This document shows positions 7,296 through 14,574 of a DNA stretch of 14,582 nt, in pieces. The position numbers were made by a program, and so were the translations under genes. This DNA is from JALOOE01 sp964423545 (GTDB lineage: Bacteria; Chloroflexota; Anaerolineae; CG2-30-64-16), in assembly GCA_964423545.1 (NCBI GenBank), contig CAYRFV010000131.1:1-14582 (forward strand). Direction: 5' to 3'. The notes below the pieces were generated by a model. That model saw only the letters and a list, made by a program, of their open reading frames with translations. It had not been told where the DNA came from and searched no databases. Within the stretch, counting starts at the first letter, position 1; each line of letters starts with the position of its first letter.

Positions 7296-9434
7296 ATGCC
7301 GAAGCCCAAACCGATCACCCCACCCTGGAAACAAGACCAGAAAGACGCGCGCAAGCAAGAGCGCGCCGAAAAGCGCCGCCGGCGTGAACAAGCGGTCATG
7401 ACCACAGCTGTAGCCGAACAGGCCAAGTCACAAGGCCAACAGTTTCATCTCTGGCCCCCGGCACACCAAGCGACCGAGTCGCGCGACCAATACCGCTTCC
7501 TCAACCCCTACAACTTCGTGCGCTACCTGCCAGCCTCCAATCCACCAGCGGATGATGCGGACGCGCAACTGCTGGCGCGGTGCGCGCCGCCGCCCCACGA
7601 CCGCTACGTCGGCCTGACCGGCCGCGTCGTTTGCCGGTTGGCAGCGGTGACGCCGCTTTTCATTTCCGACTCACACGACGTTCGGGTTACCACCGTCACC
7701 CTGGCCGACGGCCGGCAGGTAGAGCACAAGAGCTATCGCTTCTTCCAGTACGATGGCAAGGATACGATTCCAGCCAGCAGCCTGCGCGGGATGATCCGCT
7801 CAGTGTTCGAGGCGGTGACCAATGCGCCCTTCAGTGTGTTTGACGGGGATGAACGCCTGGAATACCGGCTTGACCCCGCCGAAGCGCGGCGCTTCAAACC
7901 CGGCATCGTGCAGTCTCTACCTGAGGACGACCAGCCTGGCACCATCGCCTTCTGTGATGAGGCGAAGATCGCCGCTTATTACCAGAATGATGATTCGATG
8001 CCGAATCTGATGGATGATTCCTGGACTTGCGGGGAAGAAGCTTATGCGATTGTTGGCAAGACCAAGAACAATATACCAAAGGTCGAGTTGCTGGCGCGCG
8101 ACCCGTGGGAGCTCACCGCTGATGGCCGGCCAGTGCGTCACGGTTGGGTGAAAGTGACCGGGCAAACCATAGATACGAAGCGTAACGAGAGCTTCTTCTA
8201 TTTCATCGGAGATCCTGCTAAAGCCAAGACAATCGCCTTCGATGTTGAACGCGAGAAGGACTTCAATACCATCTTGCAGGCCCAGTTACACGAGCGGCGA
8301 GAGGACTTCCACAGCCAGGTGCAACACGAACGTTTGACAGTTGGCGATCTGGTCTACGTCGAACGGGACCCGGAAGATCCAGCCAAGGCCCGTAACATCG
8401 CATTGGCGCGCGTTGCGCGGCTGCGCTATCGGAACGCCATCGGCGACCTCCTGCCAGATCACCTGAAGCCCAGCGAGCGATACGATCAATTGGACGTTGC
8501 CTCGCGTGTCTTCGGCTGGGTTAAAGCTACACCGACTGATGACCGCACGGCCCGCGTAGCTTATGCTGGACGGGTGCGCTTCTCACACGCCACTTTGACC
8601 ACCGACGGTGACAAAGGGGTCTACAAAGACGAGTTGGCGCTCGCCATCTTGGGAGAACCAAAACCGACGACCACTTTGTTTTACCTGCACAAAGCCGAAG
8701 GAGCGTGGAGCGAAGCGGAGCGGAAAGAACCAAACGCGGCCGAGACCATTGGATACGATGGCCCCAACCGGTTGCGGGGCCGCAAAGTTTATCGGCATCA
8801 CGGCGCAGCCTTGGATCGCGAGGAATACGAACGCGCCGAACGCCGTCGCGACCACCAGAATCGCAGCGTGCGCGGCGTGCGCGCTCCGGGCAACGTCTTC
8901 GAGTTCACAATAGACTTTCACAACCTTGCGCCCGTGGAATTGGGTGCGTTGATATGGGTGCTCCAAACGATGGGGGTTGAAGGTTGCTGTCACCGCTTGG
9001 GCTATGCCAAACCGCTCGGGTTCGGCAGCGTGCGGGTCCATGTGAGTGAAGTCCGATTGTTGGACATGGCGACGCGTTATGAGGATTTCGATCTGGCCGC
9101 CGGCTGGCGGCAAGCGCAGGTTGACGAGATGAATGACTGGATGAGACGGTTTGAAGGAGCGATGGCCGCCTGCTATGGACGTCCATTGCGCAAGCTTGAG
9201 AACATTCACGATCTCTTCGCTCTGCTGCGCGAGCCAGGTTCGTCATTGCCGCAACACATCCACTACCCACGCTCGCGGCCGCGCCCCGATCCTGAAGGCA
9301 AGAATTTCGAATGGTTTGTCGGCAACAAGGGGAAGTCGAAAAAGCTCGACAGGGCAGGGCCGAATCTGGTACTGGAGATCGCGGCTGAAGAGAAAACGGG
9401 CCTGCCGTTGATTGAGAAGAAAGAGAGACGTTGA
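7296..9434 (+). CDS. TIGR03986-type Cas7-like RAMP with basic N-terminus (paralogue 2)
   Basis: This 712-residue protein is a diverged copy of the one at 3341-5782. They share Y-R-F-L-N-P-Y-N-F-V-R (66-76), C-A-P-P-P-H-D-R-Y-V-G-L, L-F-I-S-D-S (121-126), I-P-A-S-S-L-R-G-M-I-R-S (158-169), L-R-G-R-K-V-Y-R-H and C-H-R-L-G-Y-A-K-P-L-G-F-G-S. They also share the ending G-K-N-F-E-W-F-x-G-N...L-P-L-I. In place of the cold-shock-like domain it has about 65 residues, of which 11-34 are very rich in Lys/Arg/Glu and probably helical. The cysteine knuckle of paralogue 1 is lost: at L-x-x-x-x-R-x-F-G the C-P-A-C is replaced by D-V-A-S (400-403). The middle insertion is shorter. It is probably a second Cas7-like subunit at a different position in the complex, or a specialised duplicate. 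Confidence 0.82.
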   Translation: MPKPKPITPPWKQDQKDARKQERAEKRRRREQAVMTTAVAEQAKSQGQQFHLWPPAHQATESRDQYRFLNPYNFVRYLPASNPPADDADAQLLARCAPPPHDRYVGLTGRVVCRLAAVTPLFISDSHDVRVTTVTLADGRQVEHKSYRFFQYDGKDTIPASSLRGMIRSVFEAVTNAPFSVFDGDERLEYRLDPAEARRFKPGIVQSLPEDDQPGTIAFCDEAKIAAYYQNDDSMPNLMDDSWTCGEEAYAIVGKTKNNIPKVELLARDPWELTADGRPVRHGWVKVTGQTIDTKRNESFFYFIGDPAKAKTIAFDVEREKDFNTILQAQLHERREDFHSQVQHERLTVGDLVYVERDPEDPAKARNIALARVARLRYRNAIGDLLPDHLKPSERYDQLDVASRVFGWVKATPTDDRTARVAYAGRVRFSHATLTTDGDKGVYKDELALAILGEPKPTTTLFYLHKAEGAWSEAERKEPNAAETIGYDGPNRLRGRKVYRHHGAALDREEYERAERRRDHQNRSVRGVRAPGNVFEFTIDFHNLAPVELGALIWVLQTMGVEGCCHRLGYAKPLGFGSVRVHVSEVRLLDMATRYEDFDLAAGWRQAQVDEMNDWMRRFEGAMAACYGRPLRKLENIHDLFALLREPGSSLPQHIHYPRSRPRPDPEGKNFEWFVGNKGKSKKLDRAGPNLVLEIAAEEKTGLPLIEKKERR

Positions 9435-9444
9435 TAGGCAACAC

Positions 9445-10356
9445 ATGATCTCACCAAGAGCAGCCACCCTCCTTCTCACCCACCCCACCCCCGACCTCGA
9501 CGCGATCGGTTTCGTCTGCGCGGCGCGCAAGGTCTTCGGATCTGATACGCCGGTGACGTGCCGGCCGCCGACGCGCGCGGAGCTGGAAGATCCCGCCGTC
9601 ATCGTAGGCGATATCGGGCTGCCCGGCTGCGAGGCGATCGGCTACAGCCCGGCGCTGAACAACTTCGACCACCACTACAGACATGCCGACCGCAGCGCCA
9701 CTTGCCTGTTCAATCAGAAGTACGACGCGCTGCGGAGGGATATCGTGGCGTACATTGATGCGGTGGATATCACAGGAGGCCAGGAGGAGGCCGAGACCAC
9801 GCTCAAGGTGGCAACGATCGGGGTGCGGGTGCGCCACAACGGACACGATGGGGCAATCCTGACGGCCGGGGGCCGGGTCCTGCAATGGCTGGAAGAAACG
9901 GGGCAGTTGCCCGGTGATATTACCGGCGCTGTGCCGGATGATCTGCAGGACTGTCTGGCCACGGGTCAGGCGGAGCTGCGTCGGATCCAGGGAGCCGAGC
10001 TGCCGGCGATGCAGCGCAGCATGACGCGCAAAGGACGGACGATGGGCTACCTGGTCAGCGCATCGCCTGTGGTCTCGATCGTTAAAGAGGAGATGTTCGC
10101 CCTGGGGCTGGACATCGCCATCGTGCACAACCCGGCAGCGCGCCGCTACGCCATTGCGGCCAACGTGCGCGGGGCAACGCCGATCAATCTCAAGCGCGAG
10201 GGCCTGGCCGACGCGCTCAACGCGGAGGAGTGGCGCCGGGGCACACCGCCGGAACAACGTTGGGATGGGCACGATGACCGCATCGGCAGCCCGCGGTCAG
10301 CGGGATCCCTGCTGAACAAGAATGAGGTGCTGACGATTGTCAGAGCGGCACTATGA
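9445..10356 (+). CDS. DHH/DHHA1-type phosphoesterase, candidate second-messenger phosphodiesterase
   Basis: This 303-residue protein carries the DHH metal-site motifs in order. Motif I is H13-P-T-P-D17-L-D19-A-I-G, motif II is I-V-G-D56-I-G, motif III is N-N-F-D75-H76-H77, and motif IV is A-Y-I-D105-A-V-D. The C-terminal substrate-binding part shows R-R-Y-A-I-A-A-N-V-R-G and D-G-H-D-D-R-I-G-S, a variant of the DHHA1 G-G-G-H motif. DHH/DHHA1 enzymes hydrolyse short RNAs, pAp or cyclic dinucleotides. A DHH-type enzyme (NrN) degrades SAM-AMP in CorA-type III-B systems, so here it may clear a Cas10-made signal; that is inference. The start is the first ATG past the preceding stop, with a weak AGG 7 bases upstream. 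The catalytic set looks intact. Confidence 0.78.
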   Translation: MISPRAATLLLTHPTPDLDAIGFVCAARKVFGSDTPVTCRPPTRAELEDPAVIVGDIGLPGCEAIGYSPALNNFDHHYRHADRSATCLFNQKYDALRRDIVAYIDAVDITGGQEEAETTLKVATIGVRVRHNGHDGAILTAGGRVLQWLEETGQLPGDITGAVPDDLQDCLATGQAELRRIQGAELPAMQRSMTRKGRTMGYLVSASPVVSIVKEEMFALGLDIAIVHNPAARRYAIAANVRGATPINLKREGLADALNAEEWRRGTPPEQRWDGHDDRIGSPRSAGSLLNKNEVLTIVRAAL

Positions 10357-10362
10357 GGGTAG

Positions 10363-10548
10363 CAGAAACGCTGTGGAATTGAGCAGCGATTTTCACGAGG
10401 GCTGCCCCAGGCGTTGCACACCGGAGAGATCGGCGACACGAGAGAGCCACGCAACTTCGTCGAAATCGCCGTCGAAACTGATGATCCAACCCAGGCCGAG
10501 TTCCTGGCAAACCAATGCCTACACCGAAAGCGGGGGAATCAACAGTGA
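10363..10548 (+). other. Possible short coding remnant ahead of csx15
   Basis: The 188 bases between the DHH gene and csx15 contain an open frame after a TAG at 10360. Its C-terminal half reads like real protein (T-R-E-P-R-N-F-V-E-I-A-V-E-T-D-D-P-T-Q-A, then F-L-A-N-Q-C-L-H). Its TGA overlaps the csx15 GTG as GTGA, the usual coupling arrangement. No ATG is present; CTG at 10402 or TTG at 10414 are the only plausible starts, so it may be the truncated end of a lost or frameshifted gene. I do not recognise a family. It may equally be chance. Confidence 0.25.
10532..10537 (+). promoter_or_regulatory. Ribosome binding site deciding the csx15 start
   Basis: GGGGGA sits 7 bases before the GTG at 10545. 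The in-frame ATG at 10515 has no comparable site and would add ten residues ahead of the family's usual hydrophobic opening. Confidence 0.45.
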
Positions 10549-10928
10549 CTATTCTGCTCAACTTTTCCCACCCTCTGACCCCTGAGCAATTGGCGCAGGT
10601 GGAAAAGTTGACCGCCGCGGCGGTCGAACGCGTCATCACCGCACCGGTGCAGTTCGACGCCGGGCGGCCGTTCGTGCCGCAAGTGGCAGCCATGCTGGCC
10701 CAGGTCCCGCTGACGGCCGCGGAGTGGCAGACCGCGCCGTTGCTGATCGTGCCGCCGGCGCTGAATTTCATCACCGCGGTGCTGCTGGCCGAGCTGCATG
10801 GCCGCATGGGCTATTTCCCGGCCATCGTGCGGCTGCGGCCGGTGGCCGAGAGCGTGCCGCCGCGCTTCGAGGTAGTGGAGGTGATCAATTTGCAGGCGGT
10901 GCGCGATGACGCCCGCCGGCTGCGCTGA
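10545..10928 (+). CDS. csx15: CRISPR-associated protein Csx15
   Basis: This 127-residue protein opens (M)-T-I-L-L-N-F-S-H-P-L-T-P-E-Q-L, continues with E-R-V-I-T-A-P-V-Q-F-D, and later has L-L-A-E-L-H-G-R-M-G-Y-F-P-A-I-V-R-L-R-P and V-I-N-L-Q-A-V-R-D. I recognise this as Csx15, a small Rossmann-like protein of type III loci. Csx15 has been proposed, with Csx16 and Csx20, as a ring nuclease that lowers cyclic oligoadenylate; that is family-level knowledge and was not tested here. The GTG start was chosen because of the ribosome binding site and because the conserved N-terminal strand begins there; ATG at 10515 is the alternative. Its co-location with a CARF nuclease fits a brake on signalling. 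Confidence 0.8.
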   Translation: MTILLNFSHPLTPEQLAQVEKLTAAAVERVITAPVQFDAGRPFVPQVAAMLAQVPLTAAEWQTAPLLIVPPALNFITAVLLAELHGRMGYFPAIVRLRPVAESVPPRFEVVEVINLQAVRDDARRLR

Positions 10929-10950
10929 AGACGCCTCATGCTATTGCTAG

Positions 10951-10958
10951 AGGAGGGG
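10951..10958 (+). promoter_or_regulatory. Ribosome binding site of the small membrane protein
   Basis: AGGAGGGG lies immediately before the ATG at 10961 and is one of the strongest sites in the window, which supports real expression of this otherwise unknown gene. Confidence 0.6.
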
Positions 10959-10960
10959 CT

Positions 10961-11416
10961 ATGCTGGACTCAGTCTTGGAGTGGATCAAAGCAATCGGGC
11001 AGAACCTCGCCGCCAGTTTCATTGCCGTGCTGCTTGGCCTCGCGTTCACTCGTTTCGTTCAGGATCGTATTGACGATAAGCGATATGGCGGATACAGCGT
11101 GAAAGTCATCAAGACCGAGTTGGACGCAGAGACAGGCGCTGGCGAACTCAAGACCAAGGTCGATCGCCCGATCTCGGTCGCGAAGGCGAAAGTGATTCTG
11201 GCCGAATCAGCCGATCTGTCGGTATTTCTGAAAGGCGTGGTGAGCCCCTACGCCCAACTCTACTGTGATCTGGTTGCGGAGCTGGAAGACAAGAAGAAGC
11301 CCGCGGCCGAAAAAGTGCTGCGATTGGAAGGCAAGGTTTATGTCATTGATCTGGACAACAATAAGCCGCCCAAGTCGCTGGCTGACCAAGGCGCACAAAG
11401 AGCTCGGGTTTTTTAG
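10961..11416 (+). CDS. Small membrane-anchored protein of unknown family, candidate type III effector
   Basis: This 151-residue protein has one clear hydrophobic segment near the N-terminus (about 15-33, A-A-S-F-I-A-V-L-L-G-L-A-F), flanked by basic residues after it (R31, R36, K40, R41). A charged soluble domain of about 115 residues follows, with strands around Y-S-V-K-V-I-K-T-E and K-V-Y-V-I-D-L and a helix at 95-120. No signal-peptide cleavage site is visible, so it is probably anchored with the C-terminus in the cytosol. I do not recognise a family. Its size and layout recall Csx23, a membrane effector of type III systems gated by cyclic oligoadenylate, but Csx23 has two helices and I see no sequence match. 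It sits between csx15 and cas6, 2 bases from cas6, and so is co-transcribed with them. Confidence 0.7.
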   Translation: MLDSVLEWIKAIGQNLAASFIAVLLGLAFTRFVQDRIDDKRYGGYSVKVIKTELDAETGAGELKTKVDRPISVAKAKVILAESADLSVFLKGVVSPYAQLYCDLVAELEDKKKPAAEKVLRLEGKVYVIDLDNNKPPKSLADQGAQRARVF

Positions 11417-11418
11417 AC

Positions 11419-12252
11419 ATGCTCATTTCAGTTCTCCTCGTCCTCACCCCCGAATCGACAGCCACACTGCCACCTGATCTGGGCCGCGCCGTGCAGGCCG
11501 AGACGCTGGCGCGGCTGAGCCAGGTGGACCCGGCGTTGGCCGAGGCGCTCCACGCGGGTGACGGGCCGAAGCCGCTAACGTGTTCTGGTCTCGTCGCCGC
11601 TGACCCCACGCCGGAAGCGCGCCACCCGGCCGACAGCGTGGTGGTGCGACCCGGCAGCCGCTACTTTGTGCGGCTGACCGGCCTGATCGAGGCGGTGAGC
11701 GGGGCGTTGTTCGCCGGGTTGGTCGAGCAACCGCCGCTGCGCTGGACGCTGCACGGCGTGCCGTTCCGGGTGCTGGAAGTCATCTGCGATCCGGCGCGCG
11801 ATCCCTGGACCGGCCAGGCCAGTTATTAAGAACTGACGGCGCAGGCGTTGCAGGCCGGCGACCGTCTGCCGCGGGCAATCACGTTGGATTACATCAGCCC
11901 GACGGCGTTCAAAGCGCAGGAGATGCAGATGCCGGTGCCGCTGCCGGGGCTGGTGTTTGGCAGCCTGGTGGAGCGCTGGAACGCCTTCAGCAGTGTGGCG
12001 TTAGATCCTGACTTGCGTCGTTTCGCCAGCGAGCGAGTGGCGATCAGCCGCTATCGGCTGGAGAGCAAGCCCGTGCCGACGAAGAATGGCGCGCTGCGCA
12101 TCGGCGGCGTGGGACAGGTCACGTATACGGCGCTGGATGGCGAGCGCTATGCGTTGGCCGCGCTGAGCATCCTGGCTGATTTCGCGCTCTACGGCGGCGT
12201 AGGGGTGCAGACAGCGACAGGCATGGGGCAGTGCCGGCGGGTGGACAGGTAG
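11419..12252 (+). pseudogene. cas6: Cas6 crRNA endoribonuclease interrupted by an in-frame TAA
   Basis: Two open stretches in the same frame (11419-11826 and 11830-12252) together make a normal-length Cas6 of 277 codons, with TAA at codon 137 (11827-11829). The N-terminal part has E-A-L-H45-A-G-D-G-P-K-P-L-T-C-S-G-L, matching the L-H-x5-K-P-F-T-V-S element of Cas6, where the histidine is a catalytic candidate. The C-terminal part has I-S-P-T-A-F, S-L-V-E-R-W-N and the glycine-rich RNA-binding loop G-G-V-G-V-Q-T-A-T-G-M-G. Because the frame is unchanged on both sides, a single substitution explains the break. No ribosome binding site with ATG restarts the second half; TTG at 11848 is weak. It may be inactive, read through, split, or a sequencing error. 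Confidence 0.82.
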
Positions 12253-12262
12253 CAGAGGGCAA

Positions 12263-13213
12263 ATGGCAGATCGCAGAGCGGATGGTGAGCCGCAGTCAGG
12301 CTTACTGGTGCTGTTGTTGGGCGGTCGGCCGCCGGCGTTGTTCTTCTTGGCGGCGCACTTGCAACCAGCCGTGATTGCCGTGATCGCCTCGCGCGATTCA
12401 ACGGAGAGCCTGAGCGATGTGCAGCAGAGACTGCGCCGCCTTTTACCGGCCGTGCGACTGGCCGCCGACCGTATCGTGCCGCCCTACAGCATGTCGGCCA
12501 CCGCGGACGCGATCCAGGCGGTGCTGGATGAGCGCCCCGACCTCACGCCAGCGATCAGCCTGACCGGCGCGCCCCTGCCGATGAGCATCGCAGGCTATCA
12601 GGCAGCATTGCGCTGTGGCTGCCCAGCTTACTACATCAATACCAGGGACAGTGAAGTCCTCGATCTGACGGCGCCTGAAGAAGCCGCGCCCCTGCTGGTC
12701 AGGATCGCGATCGCCGACTACCTGGCGTTCTACGGCTTGGCGCTTGACCAGACGGCTGGACTGGCTGCGCGACAGACAGGTGGTCATTGGCTGGAACAGC
12801 ACGTGTGGCAAATCGCACGCGCATTGCGTCATGCCGGTCAGCCGCTCTTTGATGAATGTCAGCGCAGCATGCATTTTAACGTGGCGGACGCCGGGCGCGA
12901 GGTGGATTTCATCGGCGTGCGCCGGGGGATGGCGCTGATTGCATCGTGCAAGACGGGCAAGGATGCCCGCAATAAGCAACATCTGGATGAGTTGGAAGCG
13001 GTGGGCAAGAAGCTGGGCGGCGATTACTGCGTGCGGCTCTATATCACCGATCAGGTGCGCCAGCCGCCGCCGGCCAACCAGACCGATCCCTGGGAGCAAT
13101 TCCTGGCGCAGGCCCGCTCGGCGCGCAGCGTGGTGGTCACGGGTGCTGAGCTGCCGAATCTGGGGGAAATCCTGAAACGCGAGATGTTGACGCCGACTTT
13201 TCCCAGGCGGTGA
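12263..13213 (+). CDS. Card1/Can2-type CARF plus PD-(D/E)XK nuclease
   Basis: This 316-residue protein starts at an ATG with AGAGGGC 4 bases upstream, 10 bases after cas6. Residues about 12-140 form a Rossmann-like CARF domain (L-L-V-L-L-L-G-G-R; A-I-S-L-T-G-A-P-L-P-M-S near 97-108). In Card1-like proteins I expect T-G-G-T-K-x-M there, so the ligand pocket deviates. Residues about 170-265 are the nuclease: G-G-H-W-L-E178, then E-V-D215-F-I-G, then I-A-S228-C-K230-T-G-K, an E...D...x-x-K metal site, followed by L-D-E-L-E-A-V-G-K-K-L-G-G. Card1/Can2 enzymes are switched on by cyclic tetra-adenylate and cut DNA and/or RNA. It is the clearest signal-activated effector in the locus. Confidence 0.84.
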   Translation: MADRRADGEPQSGLLVLLLGGRPPALFFLAAHLQPAVIAVIASRDSTESLSDVQQRLRRLLPAVRLAADRIVPPYSMSATADAIQAVLDERPDLTPAISLTGAPLPMSIAGYQAALRCGCPAYYINTRDSEVLDLTAPEEAAPLLVRIAIADYLAFYGLALDQTAGLAARQTGGHWLEQHVWQIARALRHAGQPLFDECQRSMHFNVADAGREVDFIGVRRGMALIASCKTGKDARNKQHLDELEAVGKKLGGDYCVRLYITDQVRQPPPANQTDPWEQFLAQARSARSVVVTGAELPNLGEILKREMLTPTFPRR

Positions 13214-13233
13214 GCGCGGCCAGCGCGCCGCGC
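13214..13233 (+). terminator. GC-rich hairpin directly after the CARF nuclease gene
   Basis: GCGCGGC (13214-13220) and GCCGCGC (13227-13233) can pair as a perfect 7-base stem with a 6-base loop, starting at the base after the stop codon. There is no T run right behind it, so it may be an RNA 3' end stabiliser, a weak terminator, or chance in GC-rich DNA. Confidence 0.3.
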
Positions 13234-13283
13234 CGCGGCCGCCGTGGCGTTGAATCAGGGTGAGCGTCCGGCGGTGTGACCAT

Positions 13284-13301
13284 TGCCAGGATGGCGTTTT
13301 T
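13284..13301 (+). terminator. Weak hairpin with T run between the convergent genes
   Basis: GCCA-GGA-TGGC followed by G-TTTTT, with a second T run at 13307-13312. The stem is only 4 to 5 pairs, so it is a poor terminator by itself, but its direction and position suit the end of the CRISPR operon. Confidence 0.25.
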
Positions 13302-13344
13302 GTGGCTTTTTTCGACCGCGGTAGCGCGATCGGGTCACGCTGGC

Positions 13345-14574
13345 CTATGATACCGGCTGCAAGACACGAAAGCGGCACCGCAATACCAGCCCAGGCCGCG
13401 GGGCGCGGCAGCGCAATACCACACTGAAGGGCCGGCTGTAATCCAGGTGGCCGCCGTGCAAATGATTGCAGCGAAAACGACTGTGCTCCAGCAGCGCGTG
13501 CCGGTCGGGCTGCAAAGCCGGCACGAGCGGCAGCCAGTGGTCATCCTGGACGATGTGCAGCCCGGTTTCGGCAGCGACGGCGGCCGCATCCGCCAGGGAG
13601 AGGCGTTCGCGCGTGTAGTGCACCTCCAGTTGGGTGGCCTGCAACGTGCGCGGCGTGACTTGAGGCATCGAGACCTGCTCGACGCTGGTCATCTCCTGGA
13701 CGAAGAGGGTGAACCACTTGCCGAAGACCCAGCCCGCCCGTTGATCCCGCCGGCGCGTCACAACAAAACCGTGTAACGTACGACGCAGGCCGATCTCGCT
13801 ATAGGCAGCCTGCCGCTCAATATGCGCCAGCGCAGCTTGCGCATCGGCTTCGGTCGCCAGATCCGGATCATAACGGCGCAGCATCGCCCAGGCCTGGGGA
13901 GCGGCCGTGACCGGCTGACCGGTCAGGCGCAAACAGGCTTGGATCAACTCTAGCCACGGCTGATCGGCCTCCTGGCTCAGGCCGCATCGGTGCGCAATCT
14001 CAGCCAGGGGCCAAGTCGGTGGTAGATCCAGGGCGTCGCCCCGCATCCGGTAGTGGACGTTATTGCGGGTCTTGGCAGCCATTTCGATGACCGCCAGACC
14101 GGCCAGATGCTGGAGGCCGCTCAGTACTTTGCCGCCAACGCCGGCCTTGGACAGCAGTTTCTCAGCCGCCGCGCGAATTTGCCCGGCCGAGGCCGTCATC
14201 GCCAGGGCATCCGGCGCGCTGAGTTGCGCTGTGTGACCGTCGAATTGCGCCTGCGCCAGGAGCGCCAACAGCCCGATCAACGCGGCGCGTGGCCCCCAAC
14301 GGTTCTTGCCCAGCCATTGCGTCCAGCGCAGCCAGACGTAGCTGCGCGGCCGGTAGAGCACCCCCTGATGATGGAAATGCGGCCAAGCGGGTAGGGCGTA
14401 ACTCGTCGGCCGCTGGCCTAGTGGTTGCAGCTCGGCGGCGGCCACCCGCGCCGCGACGGCGCGGGCGAACGTCACGTGGCTGACGAAGTTGGCCGGGCCA
14501 TCCCGCGTCCAAGTCGCGACATCGGCGTCATCCGGGAAGACGATCACGCCCGTCTGATCGTCGGCCATAGCCAT
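13345..14574 (-). CDS. Protein of unknown function, convergent to the CRISPR operon
   Basis: I do not recognise this protein. As drawn it has 409 residues from ATG (14574), with a second ATG two codons on; the frame stays open upstream to the window edge, so the true start may lie outside. Residues about 95-180 (A-A-L-I-G-L-L-A-L-L-A-Q, then S-A-G-Q-I-R-A-A-A-E-K-L-L and L-A-V-I-E-M-A...N-N-V-H-Y-R-M-R) have the pattern of a winged-helix DNA-binding fold ending in a wing-like hairpin. The C-terminal third (about 255-409) is strand-rich with many Arg, Trp and Cys/His residues (C369-N-H-L-H-G-G-H; C389; C400). No membrane segment is evident. It is transcribed towards the operon and is probably a separate unit. 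A regulator or replication-type protein is possible. Confidence 0.6.
   Translation of the reverse strand: MAMADDQTGVIVFPDDADVATWTRDGPANFVSHVTFARAVAARVAAAELQPLGQRPTSYALPAWPHFHHQGVLYRPRSYVWLRWTQWLGKNRWGPRAALIGLLALLAQAQFDGHTAQLSAPDALAMTASAGQIRAAAEKLLSKAGVGGKVLSGLQHLAGLAVIEMAAKTRNNVHYRMRGDALDLPPTWPLAEIAHRCGLSQEADQPWLELIQACLRLTGQPVTAAPQAWAMLRRYDPDLATEADAQAALAHIERQAAYSEIGLRRTLHGFVVTRRRDQRAGWVFGKWFTLFVQEMTSVEQVSMPQVTPRTLQATQLEVHYTRERLSLADAAAVAAETGLHIVQDDHWLPLVPALQPDRHALLEHSRFRCNHLHGGHLDYSRPFSVVLRCRAPRPGLVLRCRFRVLQPVS

Noticed and set aside
9451..10272. Long minus-strand frame opposite the DHH gene
   Set aside because: It mirrors a gene with intact catalytic motifs, and its composition (Arg, Pro, His rich) is typical of a shadow frame.
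11398..11416. GAGCTC followed by a run of six T as a terminator before cas6
   Set aside because: The palindrome is too short to form a stem, and the T run is inside the last codons and stop of the membrane protein.
12443..13378. Long open frame on the minus strand opposite the CARF nuclease
   Set aside because: High GC produces long antisense frames; the plus strand has clear CARF and nuclease motifs and the antisense product shows no recognisable pattern.
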